DNA of 64,000 bases from NCBI GenBank assembly GCA_046351095.1, contig JAXLZC010000001.1:2914001-2978000 (forward strand), given 5' to 3'. The notes beneath the pieces were generated by a model, which saw only the letters and a program-made list of their open reading frames with translations, made no database searches and had not been told where the DNA came from. Made by a program: the position numbers and the translations under genes. The DNA is from BQWY01 sp046351095. GTDB lineage: Bacteria > Nitrospirota > Nitrospiria > Nitrospirales > Nitrospiraceae. This document shows, piece after piece, positions 32,832 to 41,186 of the stretch. Positions within the stretch are counted from its first letter, which is position 1. Each line of letters starts with the position of its first letter.

Positions 32832-35302
32832 GGCTGGCCTCCCTCGGCCTGCGGGTGCGGCGCAGCGGGAAACGAGATGGTGCAGGTTGTGCCCTCGCCC
32901 GGTGCGCTGGCGATCGCAATCTGTCCGCCGTTTTTGGCGACGAGACGTCGCGCGATCGTCAGTCCCAGGCCGCTGCCTTCGCCTTGGCCCTTGGTCGTAA
33001 AAAACGGGTCGAAGATTTTTCCTAAGTGATGCGTGGGAATGCCGGGCCCGCTGTCGCGTATCCGCAAGGAGACCGTGGTCTCGACCTGTTCGACGGTCAC
33101 GCGAAGATGCCCCTTCGCGCCCATCGCCTGGACGGCGTTGCTCAGCACCTGCGCCAAGACCTGCTGCAGCTCGGCGGGGACGACGCGAATGGGCGAGGCG
33201 GCGGCGTATTGCCGTTCGATGTCGATGTGCCACTGGGGCGTCGCATGTTCGATGCGCTCCAGAGCTTGATCCATGTGCTGCGCAAGATCGACGAGGAGCC
33301 GCGGTTCGCGCGTCGCATCGCGCGACACACCGGTAAAATCCCGGATGATGGTCGCCATCCGTCGCCCTTGCTGCACGATGGTCTTGGCGAATTCCTTCAC
33401 TTGCGCCGGGTTCTCCTCGTGCTGAATCGCGTCGCCCAATCCGAGGATGCCGAACAGCGGATTGTTCAGCTCGTGGCCGATGCCCGCGGTCAACACGCCG
33501 AGGCTGCCGCTTTTTTCCGCGTCGATCCACGCCGCTTGGAGTCGCGTTTCTTCGGTCGCATTCCGCAACACGAGGCCCAGTCGTGGTGATTCTCCGGCGG
33601 GCGACGGGAGGCGAAACCAGTCGTACCGATACACGTGCGCACCGATCTGCAATTCCGGCCGCCGCGTCGCTGCGTCGGGGGTCGATGAGGGTGAGAGCGG
33701 ATCGCGTGTCTCCGCCGTGGCCGCGGCCAACGCATCGAGTGCGGCGGCGTGCGACGCATGGCCGTTGCCCATGATATGCAGTTCGCGGTTGAGTTGCGCG
33801 CGGGATGGGGCCGGGACCGCTAAAATGTCGAACAACGATCCTGGCAGCGTCGTTTGCGCCGGAACCGTAAAGGCCTCGCGGCAGGCGCGATTCATGTAGT
33901 GCACCTGCGCGTCGCGGTCGAGTAACACGATCGGTGTGGGCACCGCGTCGAGAATGTGATCGGTGGACTGTTGCAGCACTTGCACGTCGCGTTTGCTCCG
34001 CTCGACCTGGCTGGTCAGCCCTGCAAACGATCGTTCGATCTGTCGCGCCATTCGCGAAAGATCTTCTGCCAGATCCTGCAGCTCGTCGCCGGTGCGAATG
34101 TTCGGTGTGACCGCCGGTTCTCCGCGCCCGATGGCCTGCGCCGCCGCTTGCAATTGGCGTATCGGCGTGACGATCCGTGTCGCGGCGACCGCGCCCAATC
34201 CGGCCAGCAGCAACAAGGCTAGCCCACCGAAGATTGCCATCCACGAAAACAGGTGCGTGACGGGAGCGAACAATTCTTCCGAGTCTTGCCACACGAACGT
34301 GTGCCAGCCGCCGCCGTCCAACGATCCGTTCGTCGCGCGACTTGTTTCCGGCAACGGCGCAAATCCGATAATGGATTGCGAGCGACCTCCGTGCCCATCG
34401 CTGTTTGCGTGGACCCAGCCCGGCATCAGCGGTGTCACCAGCGGAATCAGCGCGGGGTCGGACAAGCGCACGCCGGTCGGCAGAATCGGGCAACTCATCA
34501 CCGTGCCGTGCTGGTCGATGAGCATGACGTGCCCCGTCTTCCCGAAGCGGATCGGTTGAATCGACGCGGAGAAGAATTCCTTGGCGTCCAAGACTCTATG
34601 CAAGACCCCGATGGCTTCGTATCGCAAACTGTCCATGACCGGCACCGAGATCGTGAACACGTGCGTATGTAACGTCTCGTTGAACGTCAGATCTTCAATG
34701 AAGAGTCGCCCGACGCCTTTGTGAAAGGCGCCTTGCCACCAGGCCTGGTCGCGGTTGATATAGGGCGGATAAAGAGACAACGCGCCGACAAGGTTGCCGT
34801 CGAGATCAGTGAGGTAGAGCATACGCGTCGCCGCGCGAACGACGGACGGCACCGCATGGTCCGGTTCGCTGCGCGAGCCCGACGAATATTCGCGCAACAG
34901 GCGGCTGAGCGGATGGTCGGAGACCGCTTTCATACGGGCCGGGTCGCGCGAGTCCCAGGCCGATTGTTCTCGCTGGATCTGAGCGGCGAGCTCGTCCGGC
35001 GGGAGCGAGTGCAGGCTGTCGCGACGTACTTCCAGCGTCGTGACGATCGTGGTATCCGCGGCGATCCGCGAGGTGCGTGCGATCTCTTCGGCGACGAGCA
35101 GGTCTAACTTCCGCGCGGTTTCGATGGCAAGCGCTTTGAAACTTTCTCCGCTGACTTCGCGGATTTCTTTCGAGCCTTGGAGAAAGGCCAGGATGAGCCC
35201 GCCCGCCAGCGGCACAGCGCCGACGAGCAGCATGGAGAGGATGAGTTTGCCGCGCAACCCCCAGGGGCTTGTGCGACGAGGCCCCGTCTTGGGTGTCGAC
35301 AT
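32828..35302 (-). CDS. Cache-HAMP-PAS sensor histidine kinase
   Basis: An 824-residue inner-membrane kinase. Helices at about residues 17-40 and 360-385 flank a double Cache sensor. HAMP follows (RIVTPIRQLQAAAQAIGRG), then PAS (about 470-590). The phospho-acceptor helix has GIGHELNNPL, and the ATPase has NAVQAM and DSGPGIP. EGSGLGLTIARRL completes the domain. It phosphorylates a receiver, most likely the CheY-like protein encoded upstream in the same operon. The stop overlaps the DUF3365 start. Confidence 0.93.
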   Translation of the reverse strand: MSTPKTGPRRTSPWGLRGKLILSMLLVGAVPLAGGLILAFLQGSKEIREVSGESFKALAIETARKLDLLVAEEIARTSRIAADTTIVTTLEVRRDSLHSLPPDELAAQIQREQSAWDSRDPARMKAVSDHPLSRLLREYSSGSRSEPDHAVPSVVRAATRMLYLTDLDGNLVGALSLYPPYINRDQAWWQGAFHKGVGRLFIEDLTFNETLHTHVFTISVPVMDSLRYEAIGVLHRVLDAKEFFSASIQPIRFGKTGHVMLIDQHGTVMSCPILPTGVRLSDPALIPLVTPLMPGWVHANSDGHGGRSQSIIGFAPLPETSRATNGSLDGGGWHTFVWQDSEELFAPVTHLFSWMAIFGGLALLLLAGLGAVAATRIVTPIRQLQAAAQAIGRGEPAVTPNIRTGDELQDLAEDLSRMARQIERSFAGLTSQVERSKRDVQVLQQSTDHILDAVPTPIVLLDRDAQVHYMNRACREAFTVPAQTTLPGSLFDILAVPAPSRAQLNRELHIMGNGHASHAAALDALAAATAETRDPLSPSSTPDAATRRPELQIGAHVYRYDWFRLPSPAGESPRLGLVLRNATEETRLQAAWIDAEKSGSLGVLTAGIGHELNNPLFGILGLGDAIQHEENPAQVKEFAKTIVQQGRRMATIIRDFTGVSRDATREPRLLVDLAQHMDQALERIEHATPQWHIDIERQYAAASPIRVVPAELQQVLAQVLSNAVQAMGAKGHLRVTVEQVETTVSLRIRDSGPGIPTHHLGKIFDPFFTTKGQGEGSGLGLTIARRLVAKNGGQIAIASAPGEGTTCTISFPAAPHPQAEGGQP

Positions 35303-35367
35303 CGTGCGCCGCTCTGTCGATCGTCGCCTGGTTCGCCACGGCGCTCTGCGTCCGTCCGCGACGATGG

Positions 35368-36414
35368 TTAGGCGACGACTGGAAAGGTCAGGGTAAAGGT
35401 GCTCCCGCGTCCTACCGTGCTGGTGATGGTCACGCTGCCGCCGAGTTGTTCGAGGATGGTCTTGACGTTGTACAGTCCCAATCCCGTCCCTTTCCCGGCG
35501 GCCTTGGTGGTATAGAACGGTTCGAAAATCTTGTCCAGTGTGTCGGGCGGGATGCCGCATCCGGTGTCGGCCACGTCCACTTCCAGCAGCGTGCCGTGGT
35601 TGCGCGTTGCGATCGTCAGCGTGCCCTGGCCGTCCATCGCGTGGATCGCATTCGTGATCAGATTCACGAAGAGATGAATGAGCTCGTCGGGGTTCCCGCA
35701 CACCGTGCGATGCGCGGCGTCGAAGCGCCGCACGACCGTCATGTCCTGAAACAGCAGGGCGTGACGGCCGATCTTCAGCGCTTCTTCCAGTACGGTCTGC
35801 AGGTCGACGCGAACCGGATCGGTCTGTTGCGTGCGGCGCGCATACCGCGTGAGGTCGCTGCAGATACGGCTGGTGCGCCGCACCGCGTCGATGATGTCCT
35901 GCGCATGGGCCGTGACCGTCTCCGGCGTCGGATGGTCGAGCAGGTCCTCGGCGAGCCCCATGATGAGGTAGAGCGGATTATTGATGTCGTGCGCGATACC
36001 CGCGGCGAACGAGCCGAGCGCCGCCAGCTTGTCGGTGTGCGAGATCTCGTTGTGGAGCTGCGATTCGTGCTGGACCAATTGCCAGAAGAGGCGCGCCGCC
36101 GTCCCCCCGAGCATTTCCGTCGCCGGCGATTTATATCGCGCGACCAACTGTTCCACGTTCGGGTCGCCGGTGACGTCGATGATGAGGTGGATGGAGTCGT
36201 CGCAAATCAACGAGGTCACGCTCTGCGTCACGGGAATGTCGAGGTCGCGCGCGCGCACGGCTCCCGGTGCGTCGGCGAATCGATCGGCGACTCCTGCGAT
36301 GCGCACGCCGCGCACATGGCTCAGCAGCTCCAAGAGGCGCAATCCGCCGTTGCCCGCACCGAGGATCGCGATACGGATCGGCGTCTGTTCCGCCATGACG
36401 GCCGTCTGTGCCAC
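35368..36414 (-). CDS. Rossmann-fold histidine kinase
   Basis: A 348-residue soluble protein starting at GTG 36414, with AAAAGGA eight bases upstream. Residues 12-115 form a dinucleotide-binding fold: IRIAILGAGNGGLRLLELL (GAGNGG at 19-24), then GVADRFADAPG and LIIDVTGDP. A histidine kinase follows: GIAHDINNPL (His about 141), NAIHAM, DTGCGIP and GKGTGLGLYNV. There are no membrane segments. The sensor could read NAD(P)H or a related ligand. It lies between the CheY-like gene and the Cache kinase, all on the minus strand. Confidence 0.9.
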   Translation of the reverse strand: MAQTAVMAEQTPIRIAILGAGNGGLRLLELLSHVRGVRIAGVADRFADAPGAVRARDLDIPVTQSVTSLICDDSIHLIIDVTGDPNVEQLVARYKSPATEMLGGTAARLFWQLVQHESQLHNEISHTDKLAALGSFAAGIAHDINNPLYLIMGLAEDLLDHPTPETVTAHAQDIIDAVRRTSRICSDLTRYARRTQQTDPVRVDLQTVLEEALKIGRHALLFQDMTVVRRFDAAHRTVCGNPDELIHLFVNLITNAIHAMDGQGTLTIATRNHGTLLEVDVADTGCGIPPDTLDKIFEPFYTTKAAGKGTGLGLYNVKTILEQLGGSVTITSTVGRGSTFTLTFPVVA

Positions 36415-36558
36415 GGATGCGATCCTTTTCAGCCGAGGTGAGGGATGCTTTGTACGTTGCTGTGTGCGCCGCGGAGACAGGACGCAGCATGCGCCCTGTC
36501 TCGCCTGCCCGGTGACCGGACGCGGTGCGCTCGGGCCAAGCCTACCGCTCCGGCACGA

Positions 36559-36996
36559 TTACAGATGCGCGAGCTCGCGTTGTTCCATCGCACGCTCCAC
36601 GGCGGCTTTGAGCTTTTCGCCTTCGACCGGTTTCACAAGATAGTCGACGATGCCTTCGTCGCGGAGAAGCGAGGACGCCATTTCCGCATCGGGAAATCCC
36701 GTGAGGACGATGATCGGCACACGCATGTAGTTGTGCCGGAAGTAGGCGATGGCTTCGATACCGTTGATCTTCGGCATGCGGATGTCGCAGATCAGCACGT
36801 CGAGCATCACGCGATTCTCGCCGAAGTTGATCGTCTCGATGGCTTTCTCGCCGTTCTCCGCTTCGAGCACGTCGTACCCGGCTTTCTGCAGCGTCATGCG
36901 CACGACCTTGCGGATGTCCGCTTCGTCGTCGACGATCAGCACGCGCCCGTTTCCCGTAGATGCGCCGAACAGCAGGTCGGAACGAAACTCCGTCAT
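36559..36996 (-). CDS. Single-domain CheY-like response regulator
   Basis: A 145-residue protein. ATG 36996 follows AGGAGGGG; an upstream frame from 37062 has no such site. The receiver contains the acidic pair DDE (residues 23-25), phospho-acceptor Asp71 (LICDIRMPK), Thr in IVLTGFP and Lys in LVKPVEGEKL. There is no output domain, so it acts by protein contact or as a phosphate carrier. It is the first gene of the signalling operon with two kinases. Confidence 0.93.
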   Translation of the reverse strand: MTEFRSDLLFGASTGNGRVLIVDDEADIRKVVRMTLQKAGYDVLEAENGEKAIETINFGENRVMLDVLICDIRMPKINGIEAIAYFRHNYMRVPIIVLTGFPDAEMASSLLRDEGIVDYLVKPVEGEKLKAAVERAMEQRELAHL

Positions 36997-37644
36997 GGGA
37001 CCCCTCCTGGTTGAGGTGGATGTGGTGAACCGACTCTTCCAACACAGCGATGCATGGTCCAAGGCTGCTGCGACTGAATCCCCACCAGAGTATGCGCTTC
37101 CAATCGTCGAGTGGAAGCCCTGCTGTGTAGCCTCTGTCGCGCCTGTCGATCAGCCCTAGAACCATGGCCGTGTGGCGCCTCATCACCACGGACGTTTGGC
37201 CATCCAACAGGAGGTCACGATCAGGAGTGCCGCCGTACTACGTAATGCAAGGGGTGTGAGTTGCATGGCCCAGTTCCTTTCCCATTTCCACACGCGATAG
37301 GTGAAGTCGTTCTCGAAGAGCCGGTCGCAGACCATCTGGGTCGGAACTGAGTCGGGAATGAACCGTGTTTCTATGCAGGATCAATAGGTTTGGTGTGACA
37401 TGTGAGAGTGTAGAAGAACGACGAGGGTGTTCTGAGGACTCACCTTGTTCTATCTGCTTCCATGTCACGTCGTGGTGGATTCGATACGGGGCACGTCGTC
37501 GGCGCGGGCGTGCAGTGCGCCCAAACGTATGGGCCTAGGATAGGGCCGGATGCGCGCCGATGCGCGGTGGCCCGAGGTCCGGCGGTTGCACCGGCCCGGC
37601 CGTTAGAGTAAGTTTTTGCGCAGTATGGACGAAGGGAGACGGGC
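36997..37644. other. Gene-free interval between CheY-like and BolA-like genes
   Basis: About 650 bases between divergent operons. Short frames exist but lack ribosome sites or family features. It must contain promoters for both directions. Near the right end, TTAGAGTAAG precedes the BolA ribosome site by about 25 bases. I see no tRNA, strong hairpin or repeat. Confidence 0.5.
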
Positions 37645-37884
37645 ATGATTACAGCAGACGCATTAACCGCGCATCTACGCGTGTCGATTCCCGACGCGCA
37701 GGTGGCGGTGCGCGATACGCGGGGCACGGGCGACCACTTGGCGGTGCGTGTCGTGTCGAGCGCATTCGCGGGGAAAAACTTGTTGGACCGTCATCGCATG
37801 ATTTACCAGGCATTGGACGCGCCGCTGAAAGACGGCCGTATCCACGCGCTGGAACTGACCGCGAAGACGCCCGACGAAGCATAA
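37645..37884 (+). CDS. BolA/IbaG family protein
   Basis: A 79-residue protein with the BolA fold: DTRGTGDHLAVRVVSSAF, then LLDRHRMIYQALDAPLKDG and HALELTAKTP. His in RHRMIYQAL is the conserved BolA ligand for an iron-sulfur cluster shared with a monothiol glutaredoxin. The glutaredoxin gene follows by 38 bases, an arrangement known in many bacteria. The pair acts in iron-sulfur cluster trafficking. Confidence 0.92.
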   Translation: MITADALTAHLRVSIPDAQVAVRDTRGTGDHLAVRVVSSAFAGKNLLDRHRMIYQALDAPLKDGRIHALELTAKTPDEA

Positions 37885-37922
37885 GTACATATGGGCAAGA
37901 AAAGGCATTGAGGAGGAGTGTC

Positions 37923-38246
37923 ATGGCCGATCCGATTGAAGAAGAAATTCAGCGCGAAGTCAAAGCCAACCCGATCCTGGTCTATGGGAAGGGCACGAAG
38001 CAGATGCCGATGTGCGGGTTCACGCGGGAGACGATGCAGTTTTTCGACCGCTACGGGTATCCCTATGAAGTCATCGATGTCTTGTCGCAGCCTGCGAAGC
38101 GCGAGGCGCTCACGAAGTTGACGAATTGGCCGACCTTGCCGAAGGTGTTCATCGGCGGCGAATTTTTCGGCGACACGGACATTCTCGATCCGATGGCGGC
38201 GAAGGGCGAAATCGAACCGCTGTTGAAGAAGACGTTCGGACGGTAG
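37923..38246 (+). CDS. grxD: Monothiol glutaredoxin (Grx4 family), CGFT variant
   Basis: A 107-residue protein from ATG 37923 after GAGGAG. It contains NPILVYGKGTKQMPMCGFT, KLTNWPTLPKVFIGGEFFG and DTDILDPM, characteristic of Grx4. The active site is CGFT (Cys31) instead of the usual CGFS. Ser and Thr are chemically close, so cluster binding with glutathione is probably kept. It pairs with the BolA-like protein directly upstream. Confidence 0.93.
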   Translation: MADPIEEEIQREVKANPILVYGKGTKQMPMCGFTRETMQFFDRYGYPYEVIDVLSQPAKREALTKLTNWPTLPKVFIGGEFFGDTDILDPMAAKGEIEPLLKKTFGR

Positions 38247-38266
38247 ACGCCGACCAGGCAAACGGG

Positions 38267-38989
38267 ATGAAGTCGATGCCGGACAACACATGCCGCGGGA
38301 AGAGTATTCGGCAATGGACGTATGTCGCCGCATTGGTGACCGCGCTCCTCTCTTCCGGTTGCGCCTCGATGTACGGCGGGCCGGATGAGGTCGTGAATCG
38401 CGCGCTTACGCCGGAGTTGCGGCAGCAGATCGATCGCACGGTCACGTTCGCCGACGTGCGCGAGGCGACGGATCGCGTCGTCGGTCGTACCGTTATGCTC
38501 GATGGGCTCGTGCTGTCCGCAAAGCGTGCGGCCGACCGGACCGAAATCGAAATGTTGCAGCTCCCGCGCGAGGAAGGTCGGCCGCCGACACGCGATCGTA
38601 CGCAGTCTCAGGGGCGCTTTCTCGCCATTCACCCCCAGTTCATCGATCCAGCTCGTTTCGAACCGGGCCTCGTCATGACGGTCGTCGGCGAGGTGCAAGG
38701 AGCGGAAACTCGTGCGCTCGACGAAGGCGAGTATCGGTACCCCGTATTAGCATTGAAGCAACTTGTCACCTGGGAAGTGCGCGACGCGCCGGCGGCGCCG
38801 CAGTATGCCGGCGGCGCGATGCGTCCCTTCGCGTCCGAGCACCACTGGTGGGGACCTACGAGTTACTACTTCGGCCCGTTTGGTCCCTATCCGAGTGCGC
38901 CGTATACAAATCCCGCCGCCTGTCCGTTTTGTTATTATCCGCCCGGCAGCTCGATGCGGAGTTCGCCGATGGCGCCCTTTCCTCGATAG
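38267..38989 (+). CDS. Slp family outer membrane lipoprotein
   Basis: A 240-residue protein starting at ATG 38267 (or 38276). A signal peptide ends with lipobox SSGC (about residue 32). The middle contains VREATDRVVGRTVMLDGLVL and MTVVGEVQGAETRALDEGEY, matching the OB-like Slp domain, whose members are starvation- or acid-inducible lipoproteins in E. coli. The last 60 residues are Pro/Tyr/Gly-rich (YYFGPFGPYPSAPY). Start follows grxD by 20 bases. Confidence 0.85.
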   Translation: MKSMPDNTCRGKSIRQWTYVAALVTALLSSGCASMYGGPDEVVNRALTPELRQQIDRTVTFADVREATDRVVGRTVMLDGLVLSAKRAADRTEIEMLQLPREEGRPPTRDRTQSQGRFLAIHPQFIDPARFEPGLVMTVVGEVQGAETRALDEGEYRYPVLALKQLVTWEVRDAPAAPQYAGGAMRPFASEHHWWGPTSYYFGPFGPYPSAPYTNPAACPFCYYPPGSSMRSSPMAPFPR

Positions 38990-39183
38990 GTCGACCGCCG
39001 CTTCCGCTCCGGCGCGCTCCAACCACATTCCGTTCGTCGCAGCAACTCCTCCGGGTATGATTTCTCTGCCGCCGTCGAGGTCGTTTTATCTACGCAGAGG
39101 CCGCATCCACACCACTGGTGAGAACGTCACGGGCTTGGTAGCATGACGGTGCGGCGCGAGGACTCGCGCGAGGGAGGATCACG

Positions 39184-39546
39184 ATGGGACGGAATCTGTT
39201 GGTCGTGGCGTTGCTCGTCGGTGTGCTGGCGGTCGGCGGCTGCGCGGCCTCGGCGCATCAGTCGGACGGCGTGATCTATACGGCATCCGCCGGTGTCTAC
39301 GCGCCGGCGCCGGTGTATGGATATGGGCCGGTGTACGGTCCGGCATCCTGGTATCCCGGTTGGGGACTCGGATGGGGATTGGGTTGGGGCCCGGGATACT
39401 ACCGAGGTTTTTATCCAGGCTATCCCGGATACTGGGGCGGCGGCTGGCGCCGCGGCTACGGTGGTTACGGATATTATGGCGGTGGGCGTCGGTGGGGCGG
39501 CGGCGGGTATTCGGGTACGGTCCCTCCGCAATTCAGAAAACGATAA
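39184..39546 (+). CDS. Gly/Tyr/Trp-rich small lipoprotein
   Basis: A 120-residue protein. Residues 1-20 are a signal peptide with lipobox VGGC. The rest is almost wholly Gly, Tyr, Trp, Pro and Arg in short repeats (GWGLGWGLGWGPGYYRGFYP, then GGYGYYGGGRRWGGGG). Such tails are seen on small envelope proteins of unknown role. The style recalls the tail of the protein at 21459. A 12-bp hairpin follows. Confidence 0.75.
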   Translation: MGRNLLVVALLVGVLAVGGCAASAHQSDGVIYTASAGVYAPAPVYGYGPVYGPASWYPGWGLGWGLGWGPGYYRGFYPGYPGYWGGGWRRGYGGYGYYGGGRRWGGGGYSGTVPPQFRKR

Positions 39547-39566
39547 TCCCGTTCATCACATTTCCT

Positions 39567-39595
39567 ACTGGGTGCGCGCTCACCGCGCACCCAGT
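39567..39595. terminator. Hairpin between convergent genes
   Basis: ACTGGGTGCGCG and CGCGCACCCAGT form a perfect 12-bp stem around CTCAC. It lies between the Gly/Tyr-rich lipoprotein gene (plus) and the SDR gene (minus), so it may terminate both. No clear T-tract follows on either side. Confidence 0.7.
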
Positions 39596-39648
39596 CACCT
39601 TCGCGACTTCTTACGTCTCACGTCTCCCGCGTTCCCGAAAAAATTTTC

Positions 39649-40401
39649 TCAGATGCCCCAGGCGCCGCTGACCTGGATATTCGCGCCGTTGACGTAGCGC
39701 GATTCGTCCGACAGTAAGTAGCGCACGGCGGACGCGACATCGTCGACGCTGCCGAGGTAGCCGGCGGGAATCGTCTTCAGCGCGGCAGCCAATTCGTCCG
39801 CCGGTGCACTGCCGGAGTCGATATACCCTGGCGACACGGCGTTTGCACGGATGCCGTGCGGCGCAAGAATCTTCGCCAGCGTGCGGATCAAGATCAGCAC
39901 ACCGGCCTTGGCGACGTAGTGGCCGGTGACGTTCGGTTGCCCGCCCATCCGATCCCCATTAGCCATCCCGAACGCGACAATGTGACCATGCTTGCGTGCG
40001 ATCATGCCGGGCGTCACCGCCTGCGCCATGTGAAACAGCGAGTGGAGATTTCCCGCGATCATCTCGTCCCACCCGGCTGCTGTTTCTTCCAACAGCGGCA
40101 CGCGATGGTAGGGCCCGGCGCAGTGGATCAACGCATCGATCCGACCCCACCGTTCCTCTGTCGCGCGGACAAAGTGCGTTGCCCGCTCGGCAACTGCCAC
40201 GTCGGCCTGCATCACCAAACTCTGCCCGCCGAGTCGGTCGATCTCGTGGGCCGTGTCCTTCGCAGCCTCTGCACTTGTGCGGTAACAGATCGCGACGGCC
40301 CAACGCTTTTTCGCAAGGTCGAGCGCGACGGCGCGGCCGATGCCTTTCGCGCCGCCTGGGATGATGGCCACTTGGCGATTTGTTTTCTCGGGCGTACTCA
40401 T
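39649..40401 (-). CDS. SDR family protein with altered active site
   Basis: A 250-residue Rossmann protein. GGAKGIGRAVALDLAKK (residues 17-33) binds NAD(P)H. The catalytic region reads GHIVAFGMANGD...GHYVAKAGV. The usual Ser is missing and Tyr is three, not four, residues before Lys (YxxK in place of YxxxK). The C-terminal ANAVSPGYIDSG and YVNGANIQVSGAWGI are normal. It may be inactive or use a changed mechanism. Its start overlaps the stop of the TIGR04282-type gene. Confidence 0.85.
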   Translation of the reverse strand: MSTPEKTNRQVAIIPGGAKGIGRAVALDLAKKRWAVAICYRTSAEAAKDTAHEIDRLGGQSLVMQADVAVAERATHFVRATEERWGRIDALIHCAGPYHRVPLLEETAAGWDEMIAGNLHSLFHMAQAVTPGMIARKHGHIVAFGMANGDRMGGQPNVTGHYVAKAGVLILIRTLAKILAPHGIRANAVSPGYIDSGSAPADELAAALKTIPAGYLGSVDDVASAVRYLLSDESRYVNGANIQVSGAWGI

Positions 40402-41180
40402 CCGGCTCCGTACCGCTCGCGCAGGAGTTGCACCGTCCCGGCGGTTCGTTGGGAGAACGTCCGCTGGCCTTTCGGTTTGCGCGCGTCGGCGGCCGCTTCG
40501 GCCATAAGCGCGTGCAGATCTTCAATCCGATCGACGTCACGCCAGCGCGGCAATTCGCCGACCGTCAACCCGGCGCGTGCGATCCGTTCGCGTGTTTGTG
40601 CGTAGACCTGCGGCGTCGACCAGGCGATGCCGTCGAACAGCTCCGGCACCGGGCGCGTCATGCCGATGGCGTAGTAGCCGCCGTCTTCGGCCGGGCCGAT
40701 GACCAGATCCTGTTGTTCGAGCACCTTCAGGCTGTCCGCGTAGACGGTCAACGGCAACGACGGAAGGTCGGTCCCGAGTAACAGCACACGTCGATAGCCT
40801 CGGGCGAACATGTCCGCCACGACCTGCTTCATCCGCGCACCGAGGTCGTCGCCGACTTGATCGATCAGGCCGACGCCGTTGCGTTCGCCTACGATCTGAA
40901 AAAACACATGGTCGGCGGACGGCGCACAGGCGATGACGCGGTCGAGCGAGAGGCGCTGTTGCTGGATCGCCGTTTTGCTGCGTTCCAGCGCGTCCAATAC
41001 AAAACTGCCGTGCAGGCTGGACGCTTCGTCGGGTGTCAGCGGCGGCGACAGGCGCGTTTTGACGGTGCCGGGGATCGGCGCTTTTGCGAAGAGCACGAGC
41101 ACGGCGTCGGCGTGGCCTCGTTGCGGCGAGCCCTGCGGCGGTCGAGAAGCATGGGAACGAGTGTGTGTCGGTCGATTCAT
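40398..41180 (-). CDS. TIGR04282-type sugar transferase-like protein (DUF2064)
   Basis: A 260-residue protein with a nucleotidyl/glycosyl-transferase fold: AVLVLFAKAPIPGTVKTRL, LGARMKQVVADMFARGYRRV, LLGTDLPSLPL and AEDGGYYAIGM. The family is annotated as arsenosugar biosynthesis glycosyltransferase because of its neighbours in some genomes. No arsenic gene is seen here. It lies next to the TIGR04283-type gene, as in many genomes, so the two probably act in one pathway. Confidence 0.87.
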   Translation of the reverse strand: MNRPTHTRSHASRPPQGSPQRGHADAVLVLFAKAPIPGTVKTRLSPPLTPDEASSLHGSFVLDALERSKTAIQQQRLSLDRVIACAPSADHVFFQIVGERNGVGLIDQVGDDLGARMKQVVADMFARGYRRVLLLGTDLPSLPLTVYADSLKVLEQQDLVIGPAEDGGYYAIGMTRPVPELFDGIAWSTPQVYAQTRERIARAGLTVGELPRWRDVDRIEDLHALMAEAAADARKPKGQRTFSQRTAGTVQLLRERYGAG

Positions 41181-41186
41181 TGGATG

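Noticed and set aside
32223..34493. Very long minus-strand frame of about 750 codons
   Set aside because: It is a shadow of the Cache kinase and becomes the DUF3365 gene only in its last 202 codons. The upstream part is Arg-rich with no fold-like pattern.
37238..37468. Minus-strand 76-codon frame
   Set aside because: No ribosome site, no hydrophobic or family pattern.
36997..37644. tRNA or small-RNA gene in the interval
   Set aside because: No TTCGANNCC-type arm or four-arm fold could be drawn, and no terminator-like hairpin ends a transcript there.
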